Below, piece after piece: positions 45,377 through 54,683 of a stretch of 64,000 nucleotides of DNA. The translations under genes were made by a program, and so were the position numbers. The stretch is taken from NCBI GenBank assembly GCA_002731275.1, contig PCBK01000189.1, positions 124,001 to 188,000 on the forward strand, given 5' to 3'. The notes beneath the pieces are model-generated. The model was not told the origin of the DNA and made no database searches. It saw only the letters and a list, made by a program, of their open reading frames with translations. The DNA comes from Deltaproteobacteria bacterium. Its GTDB lineage: Bacteria; Myxococcota_C; UBA6777. Position 1 is the stretch's first letter. Each line of letters opens with the position of its first letter.

Positions 45377-46768
45377 CTACGACTTGCGTCGAGCAGCGCT
45401 CGCGCTGGTTTGTAAAGGAACGATCCACCGCTTGGGTGCCCACCCACGAGGTTGGCGCGCAAGATCGACATGTGGATCGAGCAACCGCTGACGTGGCCGA
45501 CCATTGAGTGAAGCGAATGCATCAGCATACACTTCGATACCAGGATATCCTTTGCGTCTGAATCGTGCGGCGAGTTCGTGGGCAAAGGTCAAAATCATGT
45601 CTGGTTGTGTGGACATCATCTTGACTTGCAAGGGGGTCAAATACTGGCGCGGTGAGAGCACCCACCGCTTGCCACTGTTCGCGTCATGAAGGCGAAATTG
45701 AACGAAACCGGTCTTCTCGATCAGCATGACATGCCACGCAAACCGAAACCCTTCTTCGCGCCAACAGACGTTGCCAGGATACAGATGATGTCGCAACGGC
45801 AACGCCAACTGTATCGCAAAAAACACACCAAGCACCACAAACCCAAACCGACGCAAAGCTCGATCTTGTGAAACAGATGGAAGAGCCTCTACGGCAGGTG
45901 TGTCAGTCTGCACATCAGACCTCCACCACGTCCACAATCTCTTCGGCCAGTCAGGTTCGAAAAAGATCAACGCAAAGCCCGTCATCATCCAGGGAAACAT
46001 CCCGATGTAGAAGAGACTTCCGGTGATCGTGTGAAAGACTATCACGACCAAATATGCCCAAATACGGGTAGGCCGCCATAGCAAAAAGAAGACGACTGTC
46101 AAATCGAAGATCGCCCCACCCCAACTAAACGCCAGCGCGACAAATTGTGTCCGCATCCACGGACCCACAAGTGGGAGATATTCGAAGGTTGAGAGCCATA
46201 TATGAAGAGGTTGCCCCATCAGCAGCCAATCACTTTTGAGCTTAGCGACGCCAGCAAAAAAGTACACAAGGCCGATTTGCAAGCGCATCGCCCACAAACA
46301 CCAACGCGGCACAGTCGAGGAAGGCGCAACAGCGCCACGCCAAACATCTAGCGACGCGGTCCGACCAAGTGGCAACCACAACATCAAAAAACATAGATAA
46401 CTTACGAGGACATAATGATTGAGATAGTACGTCTTATCGAGCAGCTCGACGTACAAAAAACCGATCAGAAAGAGCCCAACACTCCAACGATAAAACAAAC
46501 CAAGCGCAATGCAGAGCGCAAGCAACGCCAGGAGCGCAAAGTGGATGTACAGCCCCGTCTCAGACCAAGGCTTGACCCACGCGAAGCCAAAGTAATCAAA
46601 GTGAAAAGATGGTCTCACATAAAACTTGTAAATCCAGTCGTACAGAAAAAAGCGCACAATCCCCACAAACATCAAGAGACCAAAGAGCACCCGAAGCGCC
46701 ACGAGAGACGCAGCATCCACAGGCGCAAGAAGATACTCTCTCCAGCCTTGTTGGGGTGTTGTTTCCAT
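45377..46768 (-). CDS. HTTM-domain membrane protein (vitamin K-dependent gamma-carboxylase-like)
   Basis: A 463-residue membrane protein with about seven to nine hydrophobic segments. It has the HTTM hallmarks: LRVLFGLLMFVGIVRFF near the start, DKTYYLNHYVLVSYL, SLDVWRG, RLQIGLVYFFAGVAKL and SDWLLMGQPLHIWL. The family includes vitamin K-dependent gamma-glutamyl carboxylase, which carboxylates Glu side chains; most bacterial members have no known substrate. The C-terminal 100 residues are soluble. AGGG precedes the ATG at seven bases. It lies downstream of the imelysin-like gene. Carboxylation of a surface protein is a possible role but unproven. Confidence 0.85.
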   Translation of the reverse strand: METTPQQGWREYLLAPVDAASLVALRVLFGLLMFVGIVRFFLYDWIYKFYVRPSFHFDYFGFAWVKPWSETGLYIHFALLALLALCIALGLFYRWSVGLFLIGFLYVELLDKTYYLNHYVLVSYLCFLMLWLPLGRTASLDVWRGAVAPSSTVPRWCLWAMRLQIGLVYFFAGVAKLKSDWLLMGQPLHIWLSTFEYLPLVGPWMRTQFVALAFSWGGAIFDLTVVFFLLWRPTRIWAYLVVIVFHTITGSLFYIGMFPWMMTGFALIFFEPDWPKRLWTWWRSDVQTDTPAVEALPSVSQDRALRRFGFVVLGVFFAIQLALPLRHHLYPGNVCWREEGFRFAWHVMLIEKTGFVQFRLHDANSGKRWVLSPRQYLTPLQVKMMSTQPDMILTFAHELAARFRRKGYPGIEVYADAFASLNGRPRQRLLDPHVDLARQPRGWAPKRWIVPLQTSASAARRKS

Positions 46769-46816
46769 TACATACCCTGCCTGAGCCAGCTTGTAGGTTG
46801 TTGGAAGGAGACCCTA

Positions 46817-47953
46817 TCAATCACCATCATTATCACTGAAGGTCACGGTCACACCGAGATGGGAAACAACATCGATTGAGAGCGTTTGTTCGACGAGTTT
46901 GATCGCGTCGTAGGCGGCTTTGACCGCATCGCGCTGCTCTGTGATCGCCTTCGAGAGAGGCACAGAGATCGCGTCGAGAGCCTTCAACGCGGCCTCTAGC
47001 TCTTGCTTGAGGCGCGTATCTGTCTCTGCATGCATATGCGCGACGAGCGCGCTCATTCCCTGCCCTTTGTTGGTCCCAAACTCGCCGAGGTAGAGGACTT
47101 TGAGACCGTTCATAAAGGCTTTGACATGTGCCAAAGAGGAGCCACTACGTAAGGCTTCGAGTGCGTCGGGTTTGGGTGTCCCACCATCGTTGTTACCGAG
47201 GGGTTGCCCTAGCAGGACGTCTGAGGAGGTGTTTGCGATATAGATAAATTCGTTGATGAGGTGATCGACCGCGCGATATTGAGGTCCAATGGCTGCGCTT
47301 TGTCCAGGGCTCGTGAAGTTCTCGATCACAGCCGCGCCAGCTTTGCCTTTCCAATCCGCAAGGATCAGCTCAACACGCCTCACGACACCGTGCGCCACAC
47401 CGATCGCGAACGCACAACGCTGCTTGCCCTTGGCCTCTTTGATGTCCCACAACGCGAGGATATCGTCATCGCTCTTCTCGTTGGAGAACATTAAATATTC
47501 GAGCGTCGCGAGACCACGACGACTCGAACCAAGCGCATCAATGGCCTTATCATCCCAGGGCGTCGTCTTCTCAAGTTCTTGCTCGATCAAGTTGGTCTTG
47601 ACGGGCCAGTCGTCGATATGTGCTTTCGCAGATAGGTACATCGCGGGGCCAAAACGAAACGCTTGCACTTGGCGCCAGATCTTCTTCGTCTCAAGCCACT
47701 GCTCCTGCAGCTTCTTTAAACCGTCTGCAGCAGGTCCCTGACAAAACGTTTTTGTCTCTTCTTCAAGAGCCGTCGCCTGCTTTGAAAAGGCTTCATACCC
47801 TGGAATCACGACATTCTTGGAGAGATCGAGAAACAACGTCTCACGATCAAATGATGACTTTGTATCTGTGCAAGAGATGACACCTCCACAGAAACCTATG
47901 AGCACCACACAGAGCAACGAAAAACGAACAAAACGACTTGCAAATAAACCCAT
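46817..47953 (-). CDS. Imelysin-family lipoprotein with degenerate active motif
   Basis: A 378-residue lipoprotein (signal ending GVISC). The body matches the imelysin (M75-like) fold: helical bundle with WLETKKIWRQVQAFRFGPA, WPVKTNLIEQ and GQGMSALVAH. The family's GxHxxE motif is replaced by GLATLE, so the His is missing; the paralogue at 49.5 kb keeps GFHAIE. Imelysin proteins are periplasmic or outer-membrane proteins of iron-regulated operons. It starts 12 bases after the di-haem oxidoreductase gene, so it is the third gene of an operon (imelysin, oxidoreductase, imelysin-like). It probably binds rather than cleaves; activity is inference. Confidence 0.85.
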   Translation of the reverse strand: MGLFASRFVRFSLLCVVLIGFCGGVISCTDTKSSFDRETLFLDLSKNVVIPGYEAFSKQATALEEETKTFCQGPAADGLKKLQEQWLETKKIWRQVQAFRFGPAMYLSAKAHIDDWPVKTNLIEQELEKTTPWDDKAIDALGSSRRGLATLEYLMFSNEKSDDDILALWDIKEAKGKQRCAFAIGVAHGVVRRVELILADWKGKAGAAVIENFTSPGQSAAIGPQYRAVDHLINEFIYIANTSSDVLLGQPLGNNDGGTPKPDALEALRSGSSLAHVKAFMNGLKVLYLGEFGTNKGQGMSALVAHMHAETDTRLKQELEAALKALDAISVPLSKAITEQRDAVKAAYDAIKLVEQTLSIDVVSHLGVTVTFSDNDGD

Positions 47954-47965
47954 CAGTGTTCCCGA

Positions 47966-49354
47966 TCAAATAGACTTCAAAAATGCGACAAGAGCGTCAC
48001 GATCCGCTGCTGGTAGTTGGCGAAATGCCTCTTTAGAGGCTTCACCTTCACCACCATGCCACAAGATCGCCTCGGCGATATTACGAGCGCGACCATCATG
48101 TAACAAGAGTGTGTGTCGATTGACAATCTTCAAGAGGCCAATCCCCCAAAGTGGAGGGGTACGCCATTCTTTTCCTGTCGCTTCGAAGTCAGGACGGTTA
48201 TCAGCGAGACCATCCCCCATATCGTGAAGCAAGAGATCTGTGTAGGGGTAGATCTTTTGATTGGCCAACTCGGGAAATCCATCGAGCTTGTCCGTTTTCC
48301 ATTGCGCTTTGTGGCACTTTTGACAGCCAGCTTCGTAAAAGATCTTTTTCCCGCGTTGGACTTCGGGATCTTTCCAGTTTCGTCTTGCAGGGACAGCGAG
48401 CAGACGGACATATGCAGTCACTTGATCGATTTTTTCCTGTGGTACTTCTGGTGCCCCACCGTGCTTGGCGGATTTGCACTCTTTTTGTACATCGGTGCAA
48501 TTTTCGTTGGGAAACAGGGGTGATGTAATACCGATATCACCGAGAAATGCGCCTGCATTTTGTTGTTCAAGATTTGGCTGGTTGGCCTTCAACCCAAAGC
48601 GTCCAAGGACGATTTTTTTTGCTTTCACATCCCAAACCATGTTGGGACGACCTGAGATACCGTCTTCATCTTTGTCGTCAGGATCAGCGTTCGCGAGGAT
48701 ATCTTTTTCAGCGATCGCTTCAAGCAATCCAAGTCCATATACGGGAGGTGCGACACGTGGAGAGAACAAGATGTTTTTGGGCATATCGCCAAACTTCAAG
48801 TCTTTAAACGTGTAGGTCGGTTTTTGTAATGTATAGGGCGTTCCGTCTGCGTATTGGCCTTTGATCTCTTCATAAGTTATCTCAACGTGTCCTTCGGGTG
48901 GGACGCCAGGGATGGCGTTATTGTTGAGCTGAAGACCATAGCGAGGTTCTGGATTGGGTCCACCATGTGGGCCTTTTCCGGGGATACTCAGGCGAACAAG
49001 CATGGAGAGCATGGGTTCACCCTTTTCGGGGGGACGGCCACGACCGTCGCGAAGGTGACAAGAGGTGCAGGCTTTGGCGTTGAACACAGGTCCAAGACCA
49101 TCGCGTTTTCCTGTCGAAGCAGGCGCGATCACCCAGCCGTTGTTAAAGAAGGAGTTACCCACAAAGAAGGCCGTGTGGTGCTCATCTGTGTGGTTGGGCG
49201 AGATGTTTCCGTATGCGTTTCGCGTAACGTCTTCGACAGTAGTAAGGCCACCAGCGTAAAAGGAGTCTGGATCGAGTGAGTCGCCGGGCCCACCACAACA
49301 TATCAAACCGAAAGACAACAGCAAACAAAGACTGGATAAAGAGAGAAAACGCAT
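47966..49354 (-). CDS. Di-haem oxidoreductase (DUF1111 thiol oxidoreductase family) lipoprotein
   Basis: A 462-residue protein with a signal peptide ending GLICC. Two c-type haem sites are present: CTSCH near residue 95 and CQKCH near residue 350, the latter in a mono-haem domain. The N-terminal motif GPVFNAKACTSCH, the DLRRTPPLWG-like RTPPLWGIGLL and LLHDGRARNIAEAILWHGGE are family hallmarks. In Pseudomonas, similar proteins are encoded beside imelysins in Fur-regulated operons, which fits the neighbours here. GAGG lies nine bases before the ATG. A structured element separates it from the upstream imelysin gene. Confidence 0.92.
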   Translation of the reverse strand: MRFLSLSSLCLLLSFGLICCGGPGDSLDPDSFYAGGLTTVEDVTRNAYGNISPNHTDEHHTAFFVGNSFFNNGWVIAPASTGKRDGLGPVFNAKACTSCHLRDGRGRPPEKGEPMLSMLVRLSIPGKGPHGGPNPEPRYGLQLNNNAIPGVPPEGHVEITYEEIKGQYADGTPYTLQKPTYTFKDLKFGDMPKNILFSPRVAPPVYGLGLLEAIAEKDILANADPDDKDEDGISGRPNMVWDVKAKKIVLGRFGLKANQPNLEQQNAGAFLGDIGITSPLFPNENCTDVQKECKSAKHGGAPEVPQEKIDQVTAYVRLLAVPARRNWKDPEVQRGKKIFYEAGCQKCHKAQWKTDKLDGFPELANQKIYPYTDLLLHDMGDGLADNRPDFEATGKEWRTPPLWGIGLLKIVNRHTLLLHDGRARNIAEAILWHGGEGEASKEAFRQLPAADRDALVAFLKSI

Positions 49355-49375
49355 ACTGTCACACCTCAGAAGAAG

Positions 49376-49452
49376 AAAAAACCCCGATATAGAAGGGAAA
49401 GAGATATGTTGTTCCCTTACTGAGCAATCCGGAAAACCCTCCTACATCGGGG
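49376..49452 (-). terminator. Branched hairpin with U-run between imelysin and oxidoreductase genes
   Basis: On the minus strand an 11-bp stem with one wobble (49442-49452 with 49382-49392) encloses an inner 7-bp stem (AAGGGAA with TTCCCTT). Six T residues follow at 49381-49376. It is a good candidate terminator or attenuator that would reduce expression of the two downstream genes relative to the imelysin. Confidence 0.65.
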
Positions 49453-49478
49453 AAAGAAAGGAAAAACAGAGGAAGACG

Positions 49479-50654
49479 TTAGTCCTCAAGCTCTGTAACA
49501 ACTGTAATATTAAACAACTTTGCGACGGCAGCGATCGTGACGGCTTGGGCTTTCAACGCGTCGATAGCTGCCTTTACTTTTTTGCGGCCATCAGCGCTGT
49601 CATCGCCGACGATCGCCTGATCAAATGGGTTGGGGATCGCTTTGATCGCGGTCACTGTCGCTTCCAACTCGGACTTCAATTTATCCGCGAGCGTGGCGTC
49701 CTTTGCGCGGACGAGATCGTCGAGGCTCTTACCGCTTACGCTGCCGTACTTTCCGAGGTAGACGTTTTGTACACCCATCGCGTTGTTGAGGATGTCCGCT
49801 CTGGTGTTGTCACTGAAGCAGGAGTGCTCCTCTTCTTGGTCTTTTTCGTTGTAGGGAGTGGTCATACGCTCACCAGCGAGCTCGCCGTTGCTCAATTTCC
49901 CCATCCCTGTGAGGATCTTTTTCAAGGCTTCGTTGACATCGCCATTGACGAACTTGTCACGGAAATTTCCGCTTGTATCAGGTGTCCACTCTTTCATCAC
50001 GTCTTGGAAGTCTTTGAGCAAGATAGAGACGACGAGTTTGAGGTATTGACCACGACGCTCTTGATTTGAAGCCGTCCCGCTGCCGTCTGTGACGTAGTCT
50101 GTGTAAGGACGTGTACCAGGCGTTGTTTCGGAGAAATCTTGTCCCCAGAGCAAAAACTCAATGGCGTGAAAACCGAGGGAGATGTTCTTCTCGCCGCCCT
50201 TTTCATTGGCTCCTGTCAACGCGCTCTCGTCGATCGTGGGGTACGTCGTGGTGTCGTTGATGATGCCGGCTTTATCGTTATCTTTGACGTAATCGATAAA
50301 GTTCTCATCGATTGGCCATGGGTTGATACGCCCTTCGAGCCCACGATCGTCGTCGATGGGGCCTGCGTAGAAACGATAGACTTCTGTTTGTCCGTATGGA
50401 TCGCGGACCTTCAACCATGCGTCTTTCGCGGCTTTCAGAGTCGCTTCGCTGGGGTTGGCCACGAGCTCATCTGTCGCCTTTTGCAGCGCTTTGAGTCCTG
50501 TCTCGACTTCTTGATAATTTGCGTATACCAACGCAGCGTAGTTTTCGACATAAGCTTTGAGATCAGCGTCACTGCTCCCACCATCACCACACCCAACAAA
50601 CAAGGGCGCCAAACATACAAACAGGGCCGACACATAAAACAATCTTTTCAACAT
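49479..50654 (-). CDS. Imelysin-family lipoprotein (iron-uptake type)
   Basis: A 391-residue lipoprotein. The start at 50654 is chosen because it opens a signal peptide ending LFVGC; GGAG lies about 11 bases upstream. Longer versions of the frame add a non-signal extension. The imelysin signature GFHAIEFLLWGQDFSE carries the conserved His and Glu. The pairs RDPYGQTEVYRFYAGPIDD and INPWPIDENFIDYV are typical of IrpA/ICMP-type imelysins. It is the first gene of the imelysin-oxidoreductase-imelysin operon. A role in iron acquisition follows from knowledge of the family. Confidence 0.92.
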   Translation of the reverse strand: MLKRLFYVSALFVCLAPLFVGCGDGGSSDADLKAYVENYAALVYANYQEVETGLKALQKATDELVANPSEATLKAAKDAWLKVRDPYGQTEVYRFYAGPIDDDRGLEGRINPWPIDENFIDYVKDNDKAGIINDTTTYPTIDESALTGANEKGGEKNISLGFHAIEFLLWGQDFSETTPGTRPYTDYVTDGSGTASNQERRGQYLKLVVSILLKDFQDVMKEWTPDTSGNFRDKFVNGDVNEALKKILTGMGKLSNGELAGERMTTPYNEKDQEEEHSCFSDNTRADILNNAMGVQNVYLGKYGSVSGKSLDDLVRAKDATLADKLKSELEATVTAIKAIPNPFDQAIVGDDSADGRKKVKAAIDALKAQAVTIAAVAKLFNITVVTELED

Positions 50655-51263
50655 CTTAGCTTGTACTCCAACAGGTCTCGCCGATGTGCTCAACACACGG
50701 TCGAAGATAGACGTATGTATCCAAACGCTTGCGCACGGGACATACAAAAAATCATAGGAAAAACAACGAGAACAGGCAGTGGAGGGATGAGTAGACGCGA
50801 GTACAGACAACCATGATGAACAAGTGACTTCGAGTATACAAAATACACCGAAGCGAGGAACACCAGCACGAAGGCATCCCACAAGAAAAGAAACATTGTC
50901 ATCAAACTGTTTCTTGTATCTCCCTTGTGAACAATAGACCAAAGGAGATACACGAGGCAGTATGGCGTATCAAAAGAAATTCATCGCTGTACTCACGAGA
51001 TACACAAACACCATCACATCGTTTTGGATGTTGTTCTGCACAGCTCGTGTTACGTTCTTCACGTTTGTGATGGGCTTTCTTTCTCACAGAGACACTCTGG
51101 TAAAGAAAACAAACCACAACCATGAGGTTACTTTGGTGAAATCACCCATAGACACTTTTGGGTGATTTCAATTCAAACATATACAGCGGGGGTTTTCACT
51201 TGTCAAGGAAAGAAAGTCAAAGAAACAAAGAGGCTGACAACATGGACGTTTCAAGGAAAAGAC
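50655..51263 (-). other. Intergenic region before the imelysin operon
   Basis: About 600 bases. It should hold the imelysin promoter on the minus strand; I do not see a convincing Fur box. Short frames here, including a 67-codon one at 50962-51165, lack support. The only clear structure is the hairpin at 51137-51170. Confidence 0.4.
51137..51170. terminator. Perfect 12-bp hairpin downstream of the SigZ-like gene
   Basis: TGAAATCACCCA (51137-51148) pairs with TGGGTGATTTCA (51159-51170) around a 10-base loop. It lies about 95 bases beyond the stop of the leftward sigma gene. No clear T-run follows on either strand, so it may be a transcript-end hairpin or an operator. Confidence 0.45.
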
Positions 51264-51833
51264 TCAACATCCGCACTGTTCTTTGGACCGTGGGGTCGCG
51301 TCGATCACACATCCACGACGATCGAACTCGAAGGCACAACACGCCATGATCGAATCACGTAGCGCCTTACGTGCCCGTTGCACACGGGACTTGGCCCCAG
51401 ACACAGACAACCCTGCTTGCTCCGCGTAATCTTTTTGACTGAGACCTCGGAGTTCGACATATTCGAGCGCTTCTTGGTAATGAGGGGGGAGATCGTGCAT
51501 CCAAAACAGCAACCACGATTGCACCTCCTCCTCAAAAGAAGCGCCCTCAACTTCGCGCTCGTCGTACAACTCGACACCAAGCTCATCCGTCGGTGAAAAG
51601 GCAACCTGCTCGACGGCCCGCGCCCCCATCCTGTAGTGATCGATCAACGCATTGCGCGCAACACGATACATCCACTGCACAGGCTCATCAGGCATACCGT
51701 GCTTTGAGAGGTGGCGATATAACTTGAGCAAAATCTCTTGTAACAAGTCATCGACATCTGCTTGTGTCTTGATTCTGCTACGCAGAAACGCCTCGATCCG
51801 CCGACGAGTCTCTTCCCAATGAAACGTATCCAT
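51264..51833 (-). CDS. SigZ-like ECF sigma factor with Cys-rich tail
   Basis: A 189-residue sigma-70 family protein. Region 2 has DVDDLLQEILLKLYRHL and QWMYRVARNALIDHYR; region 4 has LSQKDYAEQAGLSVSGAKSR. The C-terminus has the tail CCAFEFDRRG and ends EQCGC, the SigZ-type pattern, which may bind a metal or metalloid. The start is either ATG at 51833 or the GTG immediately before it; both touch the stop of the upstream ArsI gene, so the two are translationally coupled. No anti-sigma factor is seen; the Cys tail could replace it as a sensor. Confidence 0.9.
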   Translation of the reverse strand: MDTFHWEETRRRIEAFLRSRIKTQADVDDLLQEILLKLYRHLSKHGMPDEPVQWMYRVARNALIDHYRMGARAVEQVAFSPTDELGVELYDEREVEGASFEEEVQSWLLFWMHDLPPHYQEALEYVELRGLSQKDYAEQAGLSVSGAKSRVQRARKALRDSIMACCAFEFDRRGCVIDATPRSKEQCGC

Positions 51834-51836
51834 CAC

Positions 51837-52352
51837 CTAACAACACGCTCCTGTTTGCCCTCGGAAAGGCTGACAACACTCTTCCTTGGCGACTTCATCC
51901 TTTGGCTCGTCCTCTGTGCAACAATCATCACGCCCCACAACAGGACTGTATTGTTCGACATCTTCGTGGACACAGAAGATCTCCCACGCACGCCCATCGG
52001 GATCCGCCACCCAGGTCTTGTCCTGTAACGAGTAACAACAAGCGACTTGTTCCTCTGTATGGGACAACAAACCCTCCTGCTTGAAACGCTCGATCTCACG
52101 CATGACGGTCTCGACGTCTTGCACTTCGACCCCAAAGTGACCGACAGGATCTCCGCTTGTGTCGACTTTATCGACGAGGTTAAGCGAGAGATTGACCGGC
52201 GCGTGAGCCACTTCAAACTTTGCGTAATTGTCCCTGCGCTTACTTGGCGTGGTCTGGAACAACAAGCTATAAAATGTGATGGACGCTTCGAGATCGGTGA
52301 CGCCGATGGCAAGGTGGACACGTGATGAGATGGAAGTAGGTGCTTGAAACAT
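51837..52352 (-). CDS. arsI: ArsI/CadI-family dioxygenase
   Basis: A 171-residue vicinal-oxygen-chelate protein. The start at 52352 has AAGGAG seven bases upstream. Expected metal ligands are His13 (RVHLAIGV), His72 (GHFGVEV) and Glu124 (AWEIF). A vicinal cysteine pair, Cys105-Cys106 (ACCYSLQDKTWV), is the trivalent-arsenical-binding pair of ArsI. ArsI cleaves the C-As bond of methylarsenite; CadI relatives respond to cadmium. The C-terminal 30 residues add three more Cys pairs (DCCTED, ECCQPF, ACC). The sigma gene that follows overlaps it. No other ars gene is in the window. Confidence 0.88.
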   Translation of the reverse strand: MFQAPTSISSRVHLAIGVTDLEASITFYSLLFQTTPSKRRDNYAKFEVAHAPVNLSLNLVDKVDTSGDPVGHFGVEVQDVETVMREIERFKQEGLLSHTEEQVACCYSLQDKTWVADPDGRAWEIFCVHEDVEQYSPVVGRDDCCTEDEPKDEVAKEECCQPFRGQTGACC

Positions 52353-52500
52353 ATCGGACTCCTTATTGTTCTGCCGACAACACCAAAAGGTGCTGTTTGT
52401 GAAAGTGACTTCCTGGAAGCTCCAGGGGTGCTCACTCAGGCAGACGACAGCCCTCCAAAAAGGACGCACGCTTCACCAAAAAAGTAGAAAAAAGCGACGC

Positions 52501-53652
52501 TCAATCTTCTTTTTTCTCGAATAGAGCGAGTGTTTCAACATGGTGAGTGTAAGGGAAAAGATCGTACAGTTGTAACTCTTTGAGGGTGTATTGTCCTGAT
52601 TCGAGCAGCTGACGAGCCTCTTGTAAAAACGCTTTCTGGCCACAACTCACGTAGATCAACCGCTGTGGAGGTGTCTCCAACAGTTGCGTGAGCAGCTCAG
52701 GATCGAGCCCCTTTCGTGGTGGATCGACGATCGTGACGTGTTCGGATGACAACAACCACGCGAACTCTCCAGCCGTCCCTTCCATCACCTGGACATGTTC
52801 ATCATCGAGAAGCGAGAGCGCGTGCAGTAACCCATCCATCGACGCAGGCGCGATCTCATTGAAGGTACAAGACGTCACCTTAGACAGGAGGCCCAAACCG
52901 ATCGCACCACACCCTGCGTAATATTCGAGCAGTTGTGCTTTTTCGGGCACCCATTCGTGGATCTGTTCGACGATCTCTTCGGCCAGCTCAAGGTGATTTT
53001 GACCGAATGCTCCAGGATGAAAAAACACTCTCGCCCCGGCGATCTGCTCTTCGACAAAGCCCTCCCCTTGCCACCGATGCCATCGAGCTCCAAGAATTTT
53101 GTTCCCTGTTTGGCTGTTCCCATTCCACCAAAGGCTATGCAACACGTCCCCTAAGGCCACAGAGAGCTTACTCGCGAGCTTTTGGGCGGGATGATGTGTT
53201 TCACTGTGACATACGAGCACGACCTGCGCCTTTTGCGTCTGGCGCTCGATCACGATCTGCACGTAGCGAAGAAGACCTTCATGAAGGCGTTCGTCGTAGA
53301 GACTCGTGTGGGTCTCGCGGATGATTTGTTTGAGGGTCGCGGCGACCTGATTGATCAGAGGGTGGTGAATAAGGCACTTTGGGATGTCGACGACGTCGTG
53401 ACTTCCTCGCGCAAACAGCCCAACTTGAGGTGCTTGTGTGCTGCCCCGTACGGCGAGCCGTGAGCGCATACGAAACCCTTCTTTTGCGCCCGTCTTCCAA
53501 GCAGGCTGCTCCACATCGAACTCACGGCAAAATGTGAGGAAGGTCTCCCACACCTCAGACGGTGGTGTCTCATCTCCAAGACGAGGACATCCAGGACAGG
53601 CTGGTTGATGTGGACATGATAAAGTCGAATTTACAGATTCTTTCTCGCTCAC
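52501..53652 (-). CDS. RlmD/TrmA-family SAM-dependent RNA (uracil-5-)-methyltransferase
   Basis: A 383-residue RNA methyltransferase. Iron-sulfur cysteines are Cys13, Cys19 and Cys22 (CPHQPACPGC) with a fourth in DIPKCLIHHP. The SAM-binding motif is LLEYYAGCGAIGLGLL, the catalytic DPPRKGLDPELL is present, and YVSCGQKAFLQEA holds the nucleophilic Cys. No N-terminal TRAM domain is seen, so it is shorter than RlmD (about 430). The GTG start has GGAG seven bases upstream. The likely target is a uridine in 23S rRNA, but the exact position cannot be told. Confidence 0.88.
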   Translation of the reverse strand: MSEKESVNSTLSCPHQPACPGCPRLGDETPPSEVWETFLTFCREFDVEQPAWKTGAKEGFRMRSRLAVRGSTQAPQVGLFARGSHDVVDIPKCLIHHPLINQVAATLKQIIRETHTSLYDERLHEGLLRYVQIVIERQTQKAQVVLVCHSETHHPAQKLASKLSVALGDVLHSLWWNGNSQTGNKILGARWHRWQGEGFVEEQIAGARVFFHPGAFGQNHLELAEEIVEQIHEWVPEKAQLLEYYAGCGAIGLGLLSKVTSCTFNEIAPASMDGLLHALSLLDDEHVQVMEGTAGEFAWLLSSEHVTIVDPPRKGLDPELLTQLLETPPQRLIYVSCGQKAFLQEARQLLESGQYTLKELQLYDLFPYTHHVETLALFEKKED

Positions 53653-53784
53653 ACAGACTCTCCATCAAAAGCAAAAGGAACACTCAGAGTCAGCGAAAAC
53701 GATACATCTGTCAAGAGCAAAGAGTTGGTGTAGAGGAGTATGGGAGCTGCGCTTGGAGGGGGTGTTATACAGGAGAGGAGATGA

Positions 53785-54231
53785 TTACTTGGACGCGTGA
53801 CAGCCGAAACATCCTTTGGCACCACCTTCAGCGAAGTCGTTCCCCATCAGCTCGACCATTTTGGGAACGACCTTCTCACGCATAAAGGTCACCTCTGCCT
53901 GCTCTTCGCCGTCATACGAACCTTTGGTCAGAGGGTGAAGACCATTGGGCATCACGTACTTTTTGGATGCACCGTCTGCACCGTGGCAGGTCTCACAGGA
54001 AAAAGATTTGTACTTTTCTGCGTCATGTGCTTGAAAGAGTTTCTGCATCGGGCCGTATAGTTCAGACCCCATAAAGGTGAGTTTACCGTCGTAGTCAAGG
54101 GCCTTCCAGGCCTCGCCCTTGGGATCAGGTGCGTCACCACACGCGGGCAACAAGGAAAACGAAAACAAAAGCAAAGACAAACACAAAAAGACGTAGCCAA
54201 GGGGATGACTTGAACGTTTGGATGAGAACAT
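53785..54231 (-). CDS. Di-haem cytochrome c-type lipoprotein
   Basis: A 148-residue lipoprotein (signal ending LLPAC, Cys31). It has two CxxCH haem sites, SCETCH near residue 80 and CFGCH near the C-terminus. Between them, KMVELMGN may supply a Met ligand. GGAGG lies four bases before the ATG. It is probably an electron carrier anchored to the outer or inner membrane. No dedicated partner is adjacent; a cytochrome-bearing oxidoreductase lies 5 kb away. Confidence 0.8.
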   Translation of the reverse strand: MFSSKRSSHPLGYVFLCLSLLLFSFSLLPACGDAPDPKGEAWKALDYDGKLTFMGSELYGPMQKLFQAHDAEKYKSFSCETCHGADGASKKYVMPNGLHPLTKGSYDGEEQAEVTFMREKVVPKMVELMGNDFAEGGAKGCFGCHASK

Positions 54232-54683
54232 GAAACCTCCACGATTGGGTCAAAAGAACGAAACACCCACTCTTTGCATGTTGGCGCACACCAAAATCCT
54301 CTCGGTGCGTGGTGGGTCGTTGTCCCAACAATCCAGCCCCCGTAACAAACGGAAGTAAGTAAAGATCTCCATTGGAACAACATAAACACATGACAGTCGT
54401 CGTATGTCCAAAGACGTTACACACTATTTGAAGAGATATTTGGGGAAAAAACAAGAAAACAGACCGACTTTGTACGCAGGCGTGTCCACCGAAGATCGGC
54501 AAAGTCAAGGATAACCTTCCTGTAGGCGTGTGTGAGGGTATGTTTTGTGTCCAGCCTCTACAACGCCCAACCTACCGATATTGATACGAGTGACAGCTTA
54601 ATGGTATATTCCTCAGGTGCTCCAGGAGCGTCCCAAGAGTCAATCCCCACAGCACACCAACTCCATCACCAAAGGACTGAGCA
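54232..54683. other. Divergent intergenic region
   Basis: About 450 bases between the leftward cytochrome gene and the rightward MopE-like gene. Apart from the promoter pair at 54581-54610, I see no gene or repeat. Confidence 0.4.
54581..54610 (+). promoter_or_regulatory. Sigma-70-type promoter for the MopE-like gene
   Basis: TTGATA (54581-54586) and TATATT (54605-54610) are separated by 18 bases. The expected transcription start is near 54617, about 67 bases before the ATG. Confidence 0.5.

Noticed and set aside
50962..51165. 67-codon plus-strand frame before the imelysin operon
   Set aside because: Although it has purines ahead of the ATG, it runs into a hairpin arm and has no neighbours on its strand; support is insufficient.
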